A DNA stretch of 64,000 nt from Caballeronia sp. TF1N1 (GCF_022878925.1 NZ_CP084626.1:1426001-1490000), one strand, 5' to 3'. Numbered from the stretch's first letter, positions 47,587 through 57,442 are shown. Numbers and translations: made by a program. The notes: generated from the letters alone by a model not told the origin.

Positions 47587-48933
47587 TCAGGCTTGCGCCG
47601 TTGCGCTGGCCAGTTCCTCGAAGCTGACTTCCTTGTCGGTCACCTTGGCCTTGCCGAGAACGAAATCGACGACGTTGCTTTCAACGACGTACGCTTCCAT
47701 TTCGGAGAGGCGCTGCTGATTCGAATAATACCAGCGGACGACTTCCTTCGGGTCTTCGTAGCTCTTGGCGAATTCGTCCACTTCCGCGCGGATCTGCTCG
47801 GGCTTGGCCTGCAGTTCGTTAGCCTTCACCAGTTCTGCCAGCACGAGGCCCAGCTTCACGCGACGCTCGGCTTGTTCAGCGAACATTTCGGCGGGGATCG
47901 GTGCGTCGGCAGCGTTCGGCACGCCACGTTGTTGCAGATCCTGGCGCGCCATTTCGACGAGACGTTCCTGGTCCTGTTCGATCAGCGCCTTTGGCACGTC
48001 GAGTTCGGAAATCTTGAGCAACGCGTCCATGACCTGATTCTTCACGATCTGCTGCGTGCGGCGCTTTGCTTCGCGCTCGAGGTTGTCCTTGATCTCGCCG
48101 CGCATTTTCGTGAGATCGCCGTCTTCGATACCGAGCGACTTCGCGAATTCCGCGTCGATTTCCGGCAGATGCGGCCACTCGATCTTTTTCACGGTGACGG
48201 CGAACTGCGCGGTCTTGCCGGCGACGTCCTTGCCGTGATAGTCCTCGGGGAACGTAAGGTCGAACTCGCGCGTTTCGCCGACCTTCAGGCCGGTCGCTGC
48301 TTGTTCGAATTCCGGCAACATGCGGCCTTCGCCCAAGACGAACGCGAAGTCTTCCGCGCTGCCACCTTCGAACGGCACGCCGTCGAGCTTGCCGACGAAG
48401 TCCAGCGTGACGCGGTCGCCTTCCTTGGCTGCCGTGTCCGCGCCGCCGTCGCCATGCTCGCCGCCTTCGCCGCGCGCGTGGAAGTGCACGCGCTGCTTGC
48501 GAAGGATGTCGAGCGTACGGTCGACTTCGGCTTCGGAAATGGTCGTGACGGTGCGTTCGATTTCCGCGGTGGCGACGTCGCCGAGCTTCACTTCGGGATA
48601 CACCTCGAAAGTGGCGTCGAATGCGTAGTCTTCCGCAGCGGCTTCGACCTTCGGCGCAAAGCTCGGCTGGCCCGCGACGCGCAGGTTTTCGGTGCGCGTG
48701 ACGTCGAAGAATTCCTTGCCGACCTTGTCGCTCAACACTTCGGCTTCGACCTGACCGCCGTATTGCTGCGTGACCATCTTGAGCGGCACCTTGCCCGGGC
48801 GGAAGCCCGGCATGCGCACGGTCTTGGCCAACTGGCGGATGCGCGAGTCCACTTCCTTCTGCACGGTGTCTTTCGGCAGCGAGATGGTGACGCGGCGTTC
48901 GAGCTTGCCGAGGTTTTCAACTACGTTAGCCAT
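47587..48933 (-). CDS. tig: Trigger factor
   Basis: A ribosome-associated chaperone. The 448 residues contain the N-terminal ribosome-binding signature [12 protein letters not shown], a middle FKBP-type isomerase domain ([20 protein letters not shown] then [13 protein letters not shown]) and the helical C-terminal chaperone domain. The ATG at 48933 gives the normal length. A long Arg/His-rich frame upstream was rejected as non-family sequence. First gene of the tig-clpP-clpX-lon run. Confidence 0.97.
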   Translation of the reverse strand: MANVVENLGKLERRVTISLPKDTVQKEVDSRIRQLAKTVRMPGFRPGKVPLKMVTQQYGGQVEAEVLSDKVGKEFFDVTRTENLRVAGQPSFAPKVEAAAEDYAFDATFEVYPEVKLGDVATAEIERTVTTISEAEVDRTLDILRKQRVHFHARGEGGEHGDGGADTAAKEGDRVTLDFVGKLDGVPFEGGSAEDFAFVLGEGRMLPEFEQAATGLKVGETREFDLTFPEDYHGKDVAGKTAQFAVTVKKIEWPHLPEIDAEFAKSLGIEDGDLTKMRGEIKDNLEREAKRRTQQIVKNQVMDALLKISELDVPKALIEQDQERLVEMARQDLQQRGVPNAADAPIPAEMFAEQAERRVKLGLVLAELVKANELQAKPEQIRAEVDEFAKSYEDPKEVVRWYYSNQQRLSEMEAYVVESNVVDFVLGKAKVTDKEVSFEELASATAQA

Positions 48934-49489
48934 GGCTTCAATCGTCCTAGAGTATTCGGGTGTTCGGTGTTCGGTTCTTCCGCGGTTCTGGTTGCGCGGG
49001 TCCGGATGAGTTCTGCATGAGCCGCGCCGGGTGCGATGTCGGGCTTCGAAAACGCGCCGCCATGTCGAGACAAGGGAGCGCATCTCGCGACCGCCAGATG
49101 TTCGCCAACGCCGAGTCAGCCGGCAGAGCCAAGTATTCTAGCAAACAAATCGCGCGGCCTCTGACCACGAAACCCGCTTGGCCCGTTTCGAGCGATTTGC
49201 ACGGTTTTTCCGCGCAATTCCGCTCGAAATACACATTTTGAGTCTATCGGCGCGACACTGCGATGGCGGTTATCGCACCTTCGCTATTTTGCTGCGGGCG
49301 GAGCGCTGATAAGCTTGCCGGCGCGTGATCACGAGAAGCGAAAGGAGCGCGCGTTGCGTTGCGCGCTCGATTACCGCAACGCATGAAGCGCATGCGCCAT
49401 ACGCATGGCGACGCGCGATGCAATGCGCATACATCGGGCTTCGCTTCGGCTTTTCAACGTCCACTCACACAGAAAATATTCGAGACACC
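48934..49489. other. Intergenic region between divergent tig and glycerate kinase
   Basis: About 556 bases with no protein-like frame. On the minus strand an extended -10 (TGCTAGAAT) lies at 49135-49143, giving a tig leader of about 200 bases. Around 49357-49410 there are short GCGTTGCG-type inverted repeats but no obvious regulatory site. No T-run terminators seen. Confidence 0.4.
49135..49143 (-). promoter_or_regulatory. Candidate extended -10 promoter of tig
   Basis: TGCTAGAAT on the minus strand matches an extended -10 (TG-n-TATAAT with one change), about 200 bases before the tig start. No convincing -35 is present, as is common for extended -10 promoters. Confidence 0.35.
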
Positions 49490-50644
49490 ATGCCTAACGT
49501 CACGTCTGCCACGTCTGCCCCTGTCGTCGTCATCGCGCCCGATTCGTTCAAGGGTTCGCTTTCCGCCGAGGGCGTTGCCAACGCCATTGCAGAGGGCATT
49601 TTGCGCGCGCGTCCGGATGCCGAAATACGCATTCATCCAATGGCCGATGGCGGCGAAGGCACGCTCGACGCCATGCTCTCCGCAGGCGGCGAACGACGTC
49701 TGCTCAACGTGCGCGGCGCGGCTTCGGCCCGGCGCGACGCGGCGACCGGATTGCTAGCGGATGGCGGCGCGATCATCGAGACGGCCGAAGTAGTCGGCAT
49801 CACGGACCCGGACGGCATGGCGACGCCCGTCACGGAGCGCAGCACGCTTGGCATGGGCGAGGCGATTCGTGCCCTGCTCGATTCGGGCGCGCGCACGTTC
49901 TACGTTGCGCTGGGTGGCAGCAGCACGAACGACGGCGGCGCGGGTCTGCTCGTCGGGCTCGGCTTGAAGCTTTTCGATGCGAACGGGCGCGAACTCGAGC
50001 CGGTGCCGTCGGCGTTGGCGAAGATCGCGCGTATCGATGCGTCGGGGCTCGATCCGCGCGTGAAGGAAGCGGAGTTCATCGGCATGTCGGACGTCGATAA
50101 TCCGCTCACCGGCGAGCACGGCGCGACCGCGATCTTCGGTCCGCAGAAGGGCGTGACGCCGGAGCAAGTGGCGACCATCGATGCCGCCCTCGCGCATTTC
50201 GCGGATCAACTCGAACCGGCGATGGGAATCGTCAAGCGCGACGAGCCGGGCGCGGGCGCGGCGGGTGGCCTGGGTTTCGCGCTGCATATGTTGGGCGCGC
50301 GCTTCGAAACCGGCGCCGAAGTGGTTGCGCGAGAGATCGGACTGGATGCGGCACTCGAGGGTGCTGACTGGCTCATCACCGGCGAAGGCCGGTCGGACGT
50401 GCAGACGCTGCACGGCAAGGCGCCGTTCATCGCCTGCAAGCACGCGCGGGACGCAGGCGTGCCGGCGACGCTTTTGTCGGGCGCGGTGGATTCGGCGGCG
50501 CTGCCGCGTCTGTCGGAGTTTTTCAGCGGATGCTTTTCGCCCGCGCCCGGCCCGATCACGCTCGATGTCGCGATTCGCGATGCCGCGCGCTTGCTGGCGA
50601 ACGAAGCGGAGCAGTTGACGCGATTGAGGTTTGGAGCGAAGTGA
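49490..50644 (+). CDS. Glycerate kinase (GarK/GlxK type)
   Basis: It phosphorylates glycerate, joining glyoxylate or tartronate-semialdehyde breakdown to glycolysis. The 384 residues show the family motifs VIAPDSFKGSLSAEGVANAI, HPMADGGEGTLDAM, ALGGSSTNDGGAGLLVGLG and EPGAGAAGGLGFAL. Whether the product is 2- or 3-phosphoglycerate is not readable, with 2-phosphate usual for this branch. The ATG at 49490 starts the family region. Upstream frame sequence is unrelated. Other genes of glyoxylate metabolism are not adjacent. Confidence 0.94.
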   Translation: MPNVTSATSAPVVVIAPDSFKGSLSAEGVANAIAEGILRARPDAEIRIHPMADGGEGTLDAMLSAGGERRLLNVRGAASARRDAATGLLADGGAIIETAEVVGITDPDGMATPVTERSTLGMGEAIRALLDSGARTFYVALGGSSTNDGGAGLLVGLGLKLFDANGRELEPVPSALAKIARIDASGLDPRVKEAEFIGMSDVDNPLTGEHGATAIFGPQKGVTPEQVATIDAALAHFADQLEPAMGIVKRDEPGAGAAGGLGFALHMLGARFETGAEVVAREIGLDAALEGADWLITGEGRSDVQTLHGKAPFIACKHARDAGVPATLLSGAVDSAALPRLSEFFSGCFSPAPGPITLDVAIRDAARLLANEAEQLTRLRFGAK

Positions 50645-50676
50645 AAGGTCGGTGCTTGCAAAATGGCAAGCGCCAA

Positions 50677-50709
50677 CAAAAAACCCCTTTCAGAAACAAA
50701 GGGGTTTGT
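50677..50709. terminator. Bidirectional hairpin between glycerate kinase and tRNA-Leu
   Basis: A 10-bp stem (AAACCCCTTT/AAAGGGGTTT) with a 7-base loop and A/T-rich flanks. It can terminate the glycerate kinase transcript and, on the other strand, the tRNA-Leu transcript. Confidence 0.75.
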
Positions 50710-50710
50710 T

Positions 50711-50797
50711 TGGTGCGAGGAGCGGGACTCGAACCCGCACACCATTGCTGGCGTCAGGACCTAAACCTGGTGCGTCTACCAATTTCGCCATCCTCGC
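50711..50797 (-). tRNA. tRNA-Leu (TAG)
   Basis: A complete 87-base class-II tRNA on the minus strand. Acceptor stem GCGAGGA/TCCTCGC, anticodon TAG in the loop TTTAGGT, a long variable arm, T-loop GTTCGAG and encoded CCA are all present. Confidence 0.96.
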
Positions 50798-51176
50798 AGC
50801 ACGACTTCGAGCGGGGTTTCGTTTTGCCGCGCAACCTTGGTTGCGTGGCGCCGCAAAGCGCCCGGCGCTGTTTCGCCGTGTTCGACACCGGTCCAGTGTG
50901 TCGAGCCCGAGATTCTAACGCATTCGTCTGGTGATGTCTGGGAAAATCCGTGACAGCTTTCTGGGAGCGTGATTTCGGCTCAGGGAAGGCATTGAATCTT
51001 CAGGAATCCTCGACGTCGATTGTTGCCAGGTTCGAGGATAGTCGCGTCTGTTGTGAGCCACCCGACAGCGAACGATTCACGGCTCACGCATCCGTTCACG
51101 GTTCAAAGCGTCTCCTCCGGCGCGGCTCGTCAAATTGCGACGCGCGATCGAGTGCAAGAAGCCGCAGCGTGCATCG
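50798..51176. other. Gene-free region upstream of tRNA-Leu
   Basis: About 379 bases with no convincing gene and somewhat lower GC than neighbours. The first part should hold the tRNA-Leu promoter on the minus strand, and I did not see a clean -35/-10 pair. No integrase or repeat end is visible. Confidence 0.4.
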
Positions 51177-51563
51177 TCAGACAGACACGCCGCCCAACTC
51201 CACCATGACCACTTCGCCTTTGGCCTGCGAGCGTCCGGCGAAATCGATACCCAATTGCCCCATCAGCTTTTTGATCTCGTCAGGCATCCTTTCGCTTGCT
51301 TGCGCTGCCGCAATCGGCCTGTCGATATGCGACAGAAACTGCCGCACGCTAGATGGCGGCAGGAACACGAAAACGTTCAGCGGATAAGACAGCTTTGCAT
51401 CGCTGGCGCGGTTGGCCGTGATGTGCAGTCCCATGGTCGGCGAGACGTGCATCTGACGCGGACACACTCGAAAATCGAAGCCGAAATCGCTTGCCACGCT
51501 TCTCAGGAGAAACGGCAGGCATCTGTCTCCAAACTGCTTGTTCTCGGTCTTGCTGAGGGCCAT
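51177..51563 (-). CDS. Hypothetical protein (128 aa)
   Basis: A 128-residue soluble protein with a strong ribosome-binding site (GGAGG) 6 bases before the ATG at 51563. Hydrophobic core-like strands include LNVFVFLPPSS and GEVVMVELGG, and there are two cysteines. No signal peptide, membrane segment or recognised motif. An alternative longer frame extends upstream to 51647 but contains Arg-rich sequence. It is flanked by a gene-free stretch and by a divergent synthase gene. The coding call rests on ribosome-binding site and codon pattern only. Confidence 0.6.
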   Translation of the reverse strand: MALSKTENKQFGDRCLPFLLRSVASDFGFDFRVCPRQMHVSPTMGLHITANRASDAKLSYPLNVFVFLPPSSVRQFLSHIDRPIAAAQASERMPDEIKKLMGQLGIDFAGRSQAKGEVVMVELGGVSV

Positions 51564-51738
51564 GGCAGCCTCCGGTGCGCGCACGGTTCGTTCACGAGCG
51601 CCCAGTGTTGCGCGGCGCGAAAACGGCGTCGGTGGGTCGGCGCACATCCGCGTCGATCACCGTGCATCGGGAAGACGTTCGCCGCGCCTGGCAGCGGAGC
51701 CTTTCGCGGGCGGATAAAATAGGCGTCGCGTCACGTTC

Positions 51739-52632
51739 ATGCGTCAGAACAATCAAAGCCGGACGCCCCGCCCCACTTGGCCTACCCCACAAGCTCAGTT
51801 CGTGAATTTCGACGATTATTGCCAGCAAAAAGCCGCGCCCGAAGGCTCGGGCACTTACTACGCGCTCCGTCGCGCGCCCACGGCGCGTCAGCCGCTTTTG
51901 AGCGCGCTCTATGCGTTGCGGCGCGAACTCGAAGAGACCGTGAAGGAAACGAGCGACCCGACCATCGGGCGGACCAAGCACGCGTGGTGGCAAAACGAAC
52001 TAGGCAAGCTCGATGCCGGTGAACCCACGCATCCCGTGACGAAAGCCTTGCTGGCGCACGCACCGTCCGCGGCGCAACCCGTGCTAGAAGATGCGGGCCG
52101 CGCGCTGATCGATGGCTTCGGCATGGATCTCGATCAGGCACGCTATCTGGACTGGCCAGGACTGCGTCGCTATCTGGAGCAGACCGGCGGCGCGTTCGGA
52201 ACGGCGGTCGCGCGTGCGACCGCGCGCGATCCGGCGCAGGCCGCGTCGTGGGCGGCGCCGCTCGGTTCGGCGCTGTTGCTGGCCGAGCGCGTGCAGGAGA
52301 TCGGCGACGACGCGCGACATGGACGCATCTACGTTCCTATCGACGAACTGCAGCGCTTTGGCGTGACGGCGGCGGACATCATCAATCGCAAATACAGCGA
52401 TAGCTTCACGGAACTAATGCGCTTCCAGACCGAACGCGCCCGACGTGCGCTCGAAGATGCGCTTGCCGCAATACCGCCGGCCGAGCGTTCATCGCAACGT
52501 GTTTTGCGCTCGCAGGCGGCGCTGTCGCTTGCGCTGCTCGACGAGATCGAGCGCGAGGGTTTTCAGGTGCTGCATCAGCGGATAGCGCTAACGCCAATTC
52601 GGAAGCTCTGGATTACCTGGCGGACGCGATAG
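51739..52632 (+). CDS. Squalene/phytoene synthase-family protein with altered metal motif
   Basis: A 297-residue isoprenoid-synthase fold protein, about the length of HpnC/HpnD. Segments resemble the family: YYALRRAP, SALYALRRELEETVKE (residues 56-70), LQYLD-like YLDWPGLRRYLEQTGGAFG and AERVQEIGDDARHGRIYVP (182-200). The usual first Asp-rich motif (D-D-x-x-D) is here E-E-T-V-K, and the second has Q-E where R-D is common, though D190/D191 remain. Loss of the first motif suggests either altered prenyl-diphosphate chemistry or a non-catalytic relative. It does not lie in a visible hopanoid cluster. ATG at 51739; ribosome-binding site is weak. Confidence 0.8.
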   Translation: MRQNNQSRTPRPTWPTPQAQFVNFDDYCQQKAAPEGSGTYYALRRAPTARQPLLSALYALRRELEETVKETSDPTIGRTKHAWWQNELGKLDAGEPTHPVTKALLAHAPSAAQPVLEDAGRALIDGFGMDLDQARYLDWPGLRRYLEQTGGAFGTAVARATARDPAQAASWAAPLGSALLLAERVQEIGDDARHGRIYVPIDELQRFGVTAADIINRKYSDSFTELMRFQTERARRALEDALAAIPPAERSSQRVLRSQAALSLALLDEIEREGFQVLHQRIALTPIRKLWITWRTR

Positions 52633-52901
52633 GTGCGTGGACAGCGCCTTTCATTGCTGTTGATTCTTCGGCGCGTCGATTGGACGCGGGGCGCAACGGG
52701 CTGACGTCGTCACCGCGATTCGAAGGCGCTCGTGAATACCGCTTCCGCCATTCGTGTCTGCAAACGGCCAATGCACGCGAATAAACCGCAGCGCTTGCGC
52801 AGCAGGCCCAATGCGGCTAGCGATCGGGTCGAACGCGTGAGCGGCGGCTCTTCAATGGCGCGAGCCGGAAACGGAAGACCGTTAGAACGAAGCAATAACG
52901 T

Positions 52902-53900
52902 CTACGCACGAATCAATGGCAGCGCGTCCGAAGACGGCCCCAGGCTCGCCACCGATTCGAGCTCCGCGCACGCGCTCAGAACCGTCGCATAAACCCGCCT
53001 GAAGTCGATGCCGACGCTCACGCCGCCATCGACGTCCAAGTCATCCAAACGCGGCGCTGCCCCATACAACCCGCCGCTCACGCTTCCGCCCAACACAAAC
53101 TGCGGTGCGGCCGCGCCATGATCGGTGCCTCGCGCATCGTTTTCACGAGCGGAGCGCCCGAACTCCGAGTGACTCATCACGAGCGTGCTGCGCCAGTCGC
53201 CCGACGCGATCAACGCGCGTCGCAACGAAGCGAGCCCGTCCGCAAGCTGCGCCAACACACGCGCGTGCTTGGCCGCCTGATGCTCATGCGTATCGAACCC
53301 CGGTAGCGTAAGACGCACGAGCGCGACCTTGTCACGTTCAGCGCGCCCGACGATGAAACCCGACGCCGCATCGCATGAAGCGGCAAACGAAGCGCGTGCC
53401 TGCCCGATCCATTCGACCGCGCGGCCGGCATTTGCGAAAGGCCCCGCCTCCGCCGTGCCAACGACGCTCGCACGCGTTGCGTCCGAACGCGCAAGCCAGC
53501 CATCGCGGCGATATTCGGCGGCGCTCGAAGCCGTATCCCAGATTTCGCGTGAGCGAAAATGCGAGCGGCTGGAGCTCGCATACCCCACGCCCTGGACGAT
53601 GGCCAATTCGCGCGCTTCCCAAGCTGGCATCAACGCGAGCAAGGAAGGATGCAGCCCGGTTTGCTCATTCAGATGCAAGACATGCTTGCGCGGGATCGCA
53701 AGCGTCGGCCTGAGCGCGCGATAGCGATCATCGTTGAGCGGGATGAGCGGGATGACCGTGTTGAGGCCGTCATTGCCGCCGCTGAGTTCGACGAGCACCA
53801 ACGTCTTGATCGAACGTCGCGCACGCGCCGCGGCGAATCCGTCCGCGCTCGCGCCACCTGCAAGCGCGCTGGCAATCTGCATGAAGCGGCGTCGGTTCAT
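52902..53900 (-). CDS. DUF1501-domain protein with Tat-type signal
   Basis: A 332-residue protein starting MNRRRFMQ, a twin-arginine export motif. It matches DUF1501 (sulfatase-like fold): LVELSGGNDGLNTVIPL, LHPSLLAL, IVQGVGYASSSRSHFRS, then FDTHEHQAAKHA and MSHSEFGRSARENDARGTDHG with metal-binding residues. The role is unknown. Members usually lie next to a DUF1800 partner, which is not found here. It is shorter than typical members (about 390), mainly at the C-terminus. The upstream 128-residue exported gene is 12 bases away. Confidence 0.9.
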   Translation of the reverse strand: MNRRRFMQIASALAGGASADGFAAARARRSIKTLVLVELSGGNDGLNTVIPLIPLNDDRYRALRPTLAIPRKHVLHLNEQTGLHPSLLALMPAWEARELAIVQGVGYASSSRSHFRSREIWDTASSAAEYRRDGWLARSDATRASVVGTAEAGPFANAGRAVEWIGQARASFAASCDAASGFIVGRAERDKVALVRLTLPGFDTHEHQAAKHARVLAQLADGLASLRRALIASGDWRSTLVMSHSEFGRSARENDARGTDHGAAAPQFVLGGSVSGGLYGAAPRLDDLDVDGGVSVGIDFRRVYATVLSACAELESVASLGPSSDALPLIRA

Positions 53901-53912
53901 CGCGGCTCGCGC

Positions 53913-54299
53913 TCAACGCTTGTAGAGATCGCGCACGGCCTCTTCGATATGTTGACGCAAGAGGCGCCGCTCATCGGCGGTCATGACGGTATGGCGCGGA
54001 GGACGCGCGGGCGGTGCCTGATCGACCTGCTGAACAGGCTGCATCGTGGCGGCTTTGGTGTCGCGGTCGGGAAGATTGCCGTTCTTGGACGAGCGCTGCT
54101 GCGCGCGAATCATACGGCCGTCGAAGCGATTCGGCCGGGTGTCGGACGTGGTGTCGAAAGCGGTTGAGGGACGCGCGAAGCCCGGCGTCTGGGCGAAAAC
54201 ATGGTGCGTGCTCAGGATGGCGCAGAGCGCGCTGGCGAGAAGCGTTAGCTTGAAGATGCGCTCGACGCGCACGGGTCCGCGTTGCCGCGCTCCCAACAT
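53913..54299 (-). CDS. Small exported hypothetical protein (128 aa)
   Basis: A 128-residue protein with a basic N-terminus, a hydrophobic export signal (LTLLASALCAILSTHHVFAQ, ending about residue 37), a low-complexity middle and a conserved-looking helical end ERRLLRQHIEEAVRDLY. Similar terminal segments occur in small proteins linked to DUF1501/DUF1800 genes in Burkholderia, which fits the 12-base spacing to the DUF1501 gene. I chose the ATG at 54299 with GAAGGG upstream over a TTG at 54323. Function unknown. Confidence 0.75.
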   Translation of the reverse strand: MLGARQRGPVRVERIFKLTLLASALCAILSTHHVFAQTPGFARPSTAFDTTSDTRPNRFDGRMIRAQQRSSKNGNLPDRDTKAATMQPVQQVDQAPPARPPRHTVMTADERRLLRQHIEEAVRDLYKR

Positions 54300-54542
54300 G
54301 TTTTTCCCTTCGTTGCTCGACAACCGGACAGCCTCATTCTTTTAGCGCACGTCTCAAAAGGCTTGGTCCGGCCAAATGACGCGCTGGTCTAATGGAGTAT
54401 CTACCGAATGGCGGGCTTAGGTAAGGGAGTGTACGCATAGAACCTTTTGGGCGTGCCACAGTCGCCGTAAATTTTGTAACGGACTGTTACACTCGCTTTT
54501 GTTACAAACTCGACGATTGAACAAACGCGCTAAGATGCCGCC

Positions 54543-55268
54543 ATGGAAACCAAGAACCCATCCAAAATTCTCGTCGTCGACGACGACCCGCGCCTGCGCG
54601 ATTTGCTGCGCCGTTATCTGGGCGAGCAAGGCTTCAACGTGTATGTCGCGGAAAACGCGCCGTCGATGAACAAACTCTGGGTGCGCGAGCGCTTCGATCT
54701 GCTCGTGCTCGACCTCATGCTGCCCGGCGAAGACGGTCTTTCCATCTGCCGCCGCCTGCGCGGCAGCAACGACCGCACGCCGATTATCATGTTGACGGCC
54801 AAGGGCGAGGACGTGGACCGCATCGTCGGTCTGGAAATGGGCGCGGACGACTATTTGCCGAAGCCGTTCAATCCGCGCGAACTCGTCGCGCGCATTCACG
54901 CGGTGCTGCGCCGCCAGACGCCGTCGGAGTTGCCGGGCGCGCCGTCCGAAACCACCGAGGTATTCGAGTTCGGTGAATTCGCGCTGAATCTCGCCACGCG
55001 CACGCTTACCAAGAACGGCCAGGAAATTCCGCTGACCACGGGCGAATTCTCGGTGCTGAAGGTGTTTGCACGGCATCCGCGTCAGCCGCTCTCGCGCGAA
55101 AAGCTGATGGAACTCGCGCGCGGCCGTGAATACGAAGTGTTCGACCGCAGTCTCGACGTACAGATTTCCCGCCTGCGCAAGCTGATCGAGCCGGACCCGA
55201 GCAGCCCGCGTTTCATCCAAACGGTGTGGGGCCTGGGCTACGTGTTCATTCCCGACGGCGCGGCCTGA
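54543..55268 (+). CDS. ompR: OmpR-type response regulator
   Basis: A 241-residue transcription factor. The receiver domain has the acidic pocket DDDPR (residues 13-17), the phosphorylated D57 in LVLDLMLPG, T85-type TAKGED and K107 in KPFNPREL. The C-terminal winged helix carries LTTGEFSVLKVF and SLDVQISRLRKLIE, then the WGLGYVFIP end. It matches OmpR (239 residues), which controls porins and osmotic response in E. coli. Its targets here are unknown. The sensor kinase follows after 66 bases. Confidence 0.95.
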   Translation: METKNPSKILVVDDDPRLRDLLRRYLGEQGFNVYVAENAPSMNKLWVRERFDLLVLDLMLPGEDGLSICRRLRGSNDRTPIIMLTAKGEDVDRIVGLEMGADDYLPKPFNPRELVARIHAVLRRQTPSELPGAPSETTEVFEFGEFALNLATRTLTKNGQEIPLTTGEFSVLKVFARHPRQPLSREKLMELARGREYEVFDRSLDVQISRLRKLIEPDPSSPRFIQTVWGLGYVFIPDGAA

Positions 55269-55334
55269 TGCCTCATGCTTTGACGCGAGTCCGCCACGCT
55301 TTTTTTCCTCCATCGAGCCGAACCCGATAGACCC

Positions 55335-56699
55335 ATGCGCATCGACAGGCGGCTACTGGCGCTTGCGTTCGGCGGCCTGTTCTGGCGAACCTTCGCGCTG
55401 ATCGCGCTGCTCATCGCGGTCAGTCTCACGGCATGGTTCCAGAGCTTTCGAGTGATCGAGCGGGAGCCGCGCGCGCAGCGCGTGGCGCTTCAGCTCGTCG
55501 CCGTGGTCAAGCTCACGCGCACGGCCCTGCTCTATTCCGATCCCGATCTTCGTCGCGCGCTCCTGCAGGATCTGGAGAGCAACGAAGGCGTGCGCGTGTA
55601 TCCGCGCGAGACCACCGACAAATACCGCCTGCAGCCGGATGAATCGCTCAACCGTCTGATCGAGCGCGACGTGCGCGGACGCCTTGGCAACGACACGATC
55701 ATCGCGCAATCCGTGAACGAGATTCCCGGCGTGTGGATCAGCTTCAAGATCGACGACGACGACTATTGGGTTGCGCTCGACCGCGATCAACTGGATACCG
55801 TCACCGGTCTGCAATGGGCCGGCTGGGGCGTCTTCGCGCTCGCGCTGTCGCTCTTCGGCGCGGCGTTTATCACGAGTCTCGTGAACCGGCCGTTCGCGCG
55901 ACTGGCGCTCGCCGCGCGCAAGGTCGGTTCGGGACAATCGCCCGAGCCCTTGCCGGAGCGCGGCATGGGCGTCGCCGCGGAAACCAATCGAAGCTTCAAC
56001 CAGATGGTGCAAGACCTCGAACAGCTCGAAGCGGACCGCGCGTTGATGCTCGCGGGCATTTCGCACGATCTGCGCACGCCGCTCGCGCGTTTGCGGCTCG
56101 AAACCGAAATGAGCCCGTCGGACGAGGCCACCAAGCTCGCGATGATCGACGACATCGAACAGATGGACATGATCATCGGGCGCTTCCTCGACTACGCGCG
56201 GCCGATGCAGCGCATGCCCGAGGCCGTCGATCTCTCGATGATCGCGAGCGAACTCGTCGCGCGCTTCCAGGCCGACGAAGGCGTCGTGATGCGCACCGAC
56301 CTCGCGCCCGGCGCGGTGATCGAAGGCGACCCGACGGATGCGCGCCGCGTGGTCGGCAATCTGCTCGAAAACGCGCGCAAGTACGGGCGCAGCGAGCAGG
56401 ACGACATCGCGCGGATCACCGTGCTTACGCGCGTCACGCATGGCAAGGTCGAACTCTCGGTGATGGACGAAGGCCGCGGCATCCCCGACGACCAGGTCGC
56501 GCTCATCACACGGCCCTTCTATCGTGTCGACGCCGCGCGCACGCAGGCGAACGGCACGGGTCTCGGCATGGCGATCGTGCAGCGGCTCGTCTCGCGTCAG
56601 CGCGGCACGTTGCGCCTGCGCAATCGCACGCCGCTTGCGGGCTTCGAAGTCACCATCGATTTCCCGGTGATGAAAGGCGCGCGTTTCGACGGCGTCTGA
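55335..56699 (+). CDS. envZ: EnvZ-type sensor histidine kinase
   Basis: A 454-residue inner-membrane kinase, partner of the OmpR-type regulator. TM1 spans about residues 17-37 and TM2 160-182, with a periplasmic sensor of about 120 residues between. A HAMP linker is followed by the dimerisation helix with H244 (ISHDLRTPLARL), the N-box LLENARKYG, GRGIPDD and GTGLGMAIV of the ATPase domain. EnvZ identity is inferred from neighbourhood and length (450). The periplasmic domain differs enough that its stimulus is unknown. Confidence 0.92.
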   Translation: MRIDRRLLALAFGGLFWRTFALIALLIAVSLTAWFQSFRVIEREPRAQRVALQLVAVVKLTRTALLYSDPDLRRALLQDLESNEGVRVYPRETTDKYRLQPDESLNRLIERDVRGRLGNDTIIAQSVNEIPGVWISFKIDDDDYWVALDRDQLDTVTGLQWAGWGVFALALSLFGAAFITSLVNRPFARLALAARKVGSGQSPEPLPERGMGVAAETNRSFNQMVQDLEQLEADRALMLAGISHDLRTPLARLRLETEMSPSDEATKLAMIDDIEQMDMIIGRFLDYARPMQRMPEAVDLSMIASELVARFQADEGVVMRTDLAPGAVIEGDPTDARRVVGNLLENARKYGRSEQDDIARITVLTRVTHGKVELSVMDEGRGIPDDQVALITRPFYRVDAARTQANGTGLGMAIVQRLVSRQRGTLRLRNRTPLAGFEVTIDFPVMKGARFDGV

Positions 56700-56744
56700 C
56701 ACCTCCCGCGTTTCCTGGAAATTCGTCAAAAACTATTTGAAGTT

Positions 56745-56787
56745 ATAGTCAAATACTATTGCTTCGATTTAGTGATACGCTTAATAT
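56745..56787 (+). promoter_or_regulatory. ahpC promoter with OxyR-like operator
   Basis: ATAG at 56745-56748 and CTAT at 56756-56759 are separated by 7 bases, matching the half-element spacing of OxyR operators; the inner ATAGT/ACTAT dyad (5-base gap) is perfect. The -35 TTGCTT (56759-56764) and -10 TAATAT (56782-56787) are 17 bases apart, about 105 bases before ahpC. The second half-element is degenerate. OxyR use is inference. Confidence 0.5.
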
Positions 56788-56893
56788 GGATTTGTGCAGC
56801 GCGATGGCATGACGATTGTTTTCATGTCCGCGTTACGAAGATTCAGTAGCCTCATTTTGCGTTTGTCCTTTCAACGAACACAGGAGTCACTGC

Positions 56894-57442
<549 letters not shown>

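Noticed and set aside
50711..51176. Genomic-island boundary at tRNA-Leu
   Set aside because: No integrase, no duplicated tRNA end and no phage-like genes on either side. Only a small unknown gene follows.
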